64,000 nt of DNA from Planctomycetota bacterium (lineage in GTDB: Bacteria; Planctomycetota; OFTM77), in assembly GCA_029260795.1 (NCBI GenBank), contig JAJDCO010000135.1, positions 176,147 through 240,146 of the forward strand, given 5' to 3'. How positions within the stretch are numbered: the stretch's first letter is position 1; each line of letters starts with the position of its first letter. The notes beneath the pieces are model-generated. The model was not told the DNA's origin. It saw only the letters and a list, made by a program, of their open reading frames with translations, and ran no database searches. Of the stretch, positions 63,236 to 64,000 are shown in pieces. A program made the translations under genes and the position numbers.

Positions 63236-64000
63236 ATGGGAAAGTTGATCATCGAGCGCTGGCTTTCGAACCTGCGAAACCTCCTGAGGCAGCCGGGCAA
63301 CGGCGGTCTCGTCGGCTGCCTGATGTCATTGCTCGGAATGGCGCTCCTAGGAAGCTTGCCCGGCTGCGGCTCGTCCGAAGCGCGCAACGTGCTCCTGATC
63401 ACGTTGGATACCACGCGCGCCGACCGATTCGGACGCACCGGATACGAGCGAGCCGGCACACCGGTCCTCGATGGGCTCGCCGATCGAGGGGTTCTTTTCG
63501 GGCACGCCTACACCACCACTCCGGTAACGCTTCCTTCTCATGTATCGATTCTCACCGGCACCTATCCCCCATTTCACGGCGTGCGAGACAATCGACGCTA
63601 CCGCGCCAGCCGCCAGCTCGAGACGTTGGCGGAGGTCTTCCAGAGTGCCGGCTTTCGCACCGGAGCGTTCGTCGCCGCCTATCCGCTCGATGAGCAGTAT
63701 GGCCTGAGTCAAGGCTTCGAGGTCTATGACGACGACACCGACAGCGACGGTGGTTTCAACCCGACGGACTTCCACTTCCCCGAGCGTCGCGCGCAAGCCG
63801 TCGTCGACGAGGCGGCCCAGTGGGTCGGAGGCCTGTCGACCCGCGAGCGTCGTCGTCTTAGTCGGGCGGGAGGGCTTTTCGCGCACCGCTCTCTCTCCCA
63901 CGTTCTTCGAAAGCAAATCGCCCCGCCGACAGGCCACGAGGATCAAGTTGCGCGACCTGTCGAACTCCGTTCGGGTCTCTGTACCCCATGCACGTGCAAG
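63236..64000 (+). CDS. Lipoprotein sulfatase-fold protein, disrupted or incomplete at window end
   Basis: Open from ATG 63236 to the window edge (255 codons). Lipoprotein signal ends LLGSLPGC (C44). Sulfatase domain from about 51 (NVLLITLDTTRADRFGRTGY) with active-site segment TTTPVTLPSHVSILTGTYPP; Thr98 replaces the formylglycine Cys, as in the membrane protein at 7389. Homology is good to about residue 204 (AAQWVGGLSTRER), where relatives continue with PFFLWxHxxDPH. Here it switches to unrelated residues, and the DNA from 63872 is a copy of the dispersed repeat. The gene is therefore probably broken at about 63848. Confidence 0.72.
   Translation, partial: MGKLIIERWLSNLRNLLRQPGNGGLVGCLMSLLGMALLGSLPGCGSSEARNVLLITLDTTRADRFGRTGYERAGTPVLDGLADRGVLFGHAYTTTPVTLPSHVSILTGTYPPFHGVRDNRRYRASRQLETLAEVFQSAGFRTGAFVAAYPLDEQYGLSQGFEVYDDDTDSDGGFNPTDFHFPERRAQAVVDEAAQWVGGLSTRERRRLSRAGGLFAHRSLSHVLRKQIAPPTGHEDQVARPVELRSGLCTPCTCK
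63872..63981 (-). repeat. Dispersed repeat, copy B (inverted relative to copy A)
   Basis: Reverse complement aligns gap-free with 46560-46670 at about 81% over 90 bases. It lies within the open frame of the lipoprotein sulfatase, starting about 24 bases after homology to the sulfatase family is lost. Frames on both strands are open here: ILVACRRGDLLSKNVGER on the minus strand and FESKSPRRQATRIKLRDLSN on the plus strand. Confidence 0.7.

Noticed and set aside
1..64000. CRISPR arrays, tRNA or rRNA genes, insertion-sequence transposases
   Set aside because: No regularly spaced repeats, tRNA-like cloverleaves, rRNA signature sequences or transposase motifs were found by reading; a covariance search would be needed to exclude small RNAs.

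Overview
This is about 64 kb of high-GC (roughly 63-65% by eye) bacterial DNA, densely packed with many 1-4 base ATGA/GTGA gene overlaps. The gene content points to a Planctomycetota-like (PVC superphylum) organism. There are two giant exported PVC-type heme-binding dehydrogenase/HEAT/CxxCH proteins (one fused to a DUF1080 domain), five sulfatase-fold proteins, a GH29 alpha-L-fucosidase, a multi-domain PPC-repeat protein, many lipoproteins, and a planctomycete-style ECF sigma factor remnant. The phylum call is inference from family content; no rRNA or tRNA gene was found.

Layout. 1-2.2 kb (minus): an FG-GAP lipoprotein running off the window edge, translationally coupled to a Wza-like polysaccharide export lipoprotein. 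2.4-7.1 kb (plus): lipB-pdhA-pdhB-pdhC-isochorismatase operon, in which LipB supplies octanoyl groups for the lipoyl domain of the E2 made by the same operon. 7.4-12.1 kb: membrane sulfatase-fold protein, then a minus-strand pair of XPB-like helicase and Bax1-like (DUF790) nuclease. 12.5-16.5 kb: PPC-repeat exported protein and, convergent to it, a stand-alone B12-binding protein with the CarH-type Wx9EH motif. 16.6-23.6 kb (minus): operon of a Tat-exported PhoX/DUF839 protein, a LamG/beta-propeller protein and a PVC cytochrome. 24-29 kb: small lipoprotein, DUF1499 protein and the pstSCAB phosphate transporter with a Pho-box-like direct repeat upstream. 29.4-31.1 kb: sigma factor that has lost region 4, overlapped by a proline-iminopeptidase-like hydrolase.

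31.2-40.6 kb: second PVC cytochrome (NPCBM and DUF1080 domains), divergent octaheme/TPR lipoprotein, TonB-like protein and a CocE-fold pseudoenzyme. 40.7-46.4 kb: carbohydrate block with two Cys-type sulfatases, a cupin, a cyclase remnant and an alpha-L-fucosidase. 46.9-51.6 kb: transketolase, an IscA-like protein without the usual cysteines, a SirB1-type protein and an orphan D12 adenine methylase. 52-58 kb: mgtE, an SLC13/RCK permease, and an HTH-adenylate-forming ligase-patatin operon. 58.6-63.1 kb: a two-gene operon of a TMTC-like and an STT3-like GT-C membrane glycosyltransferase, followed by a lipoprotein sulfatase whose reading breaks off inside the family domain.

The least expected structure is a roughly 110-bp dispersed repeat. 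One copy lies between the fucosidase and transketolase genes; a second, inverted copy at about 81% identity sits at the window end, beginning just past the point where the last sulfatase loses homology to its family. Substitutions between the copies are not concentrated at third codon positions, so it looks like a DNA- or RNA-level element rather than a gene. Together with the truncated sigma factor and the cyclase remnant, this suggests active gene decay and rearrangement here.
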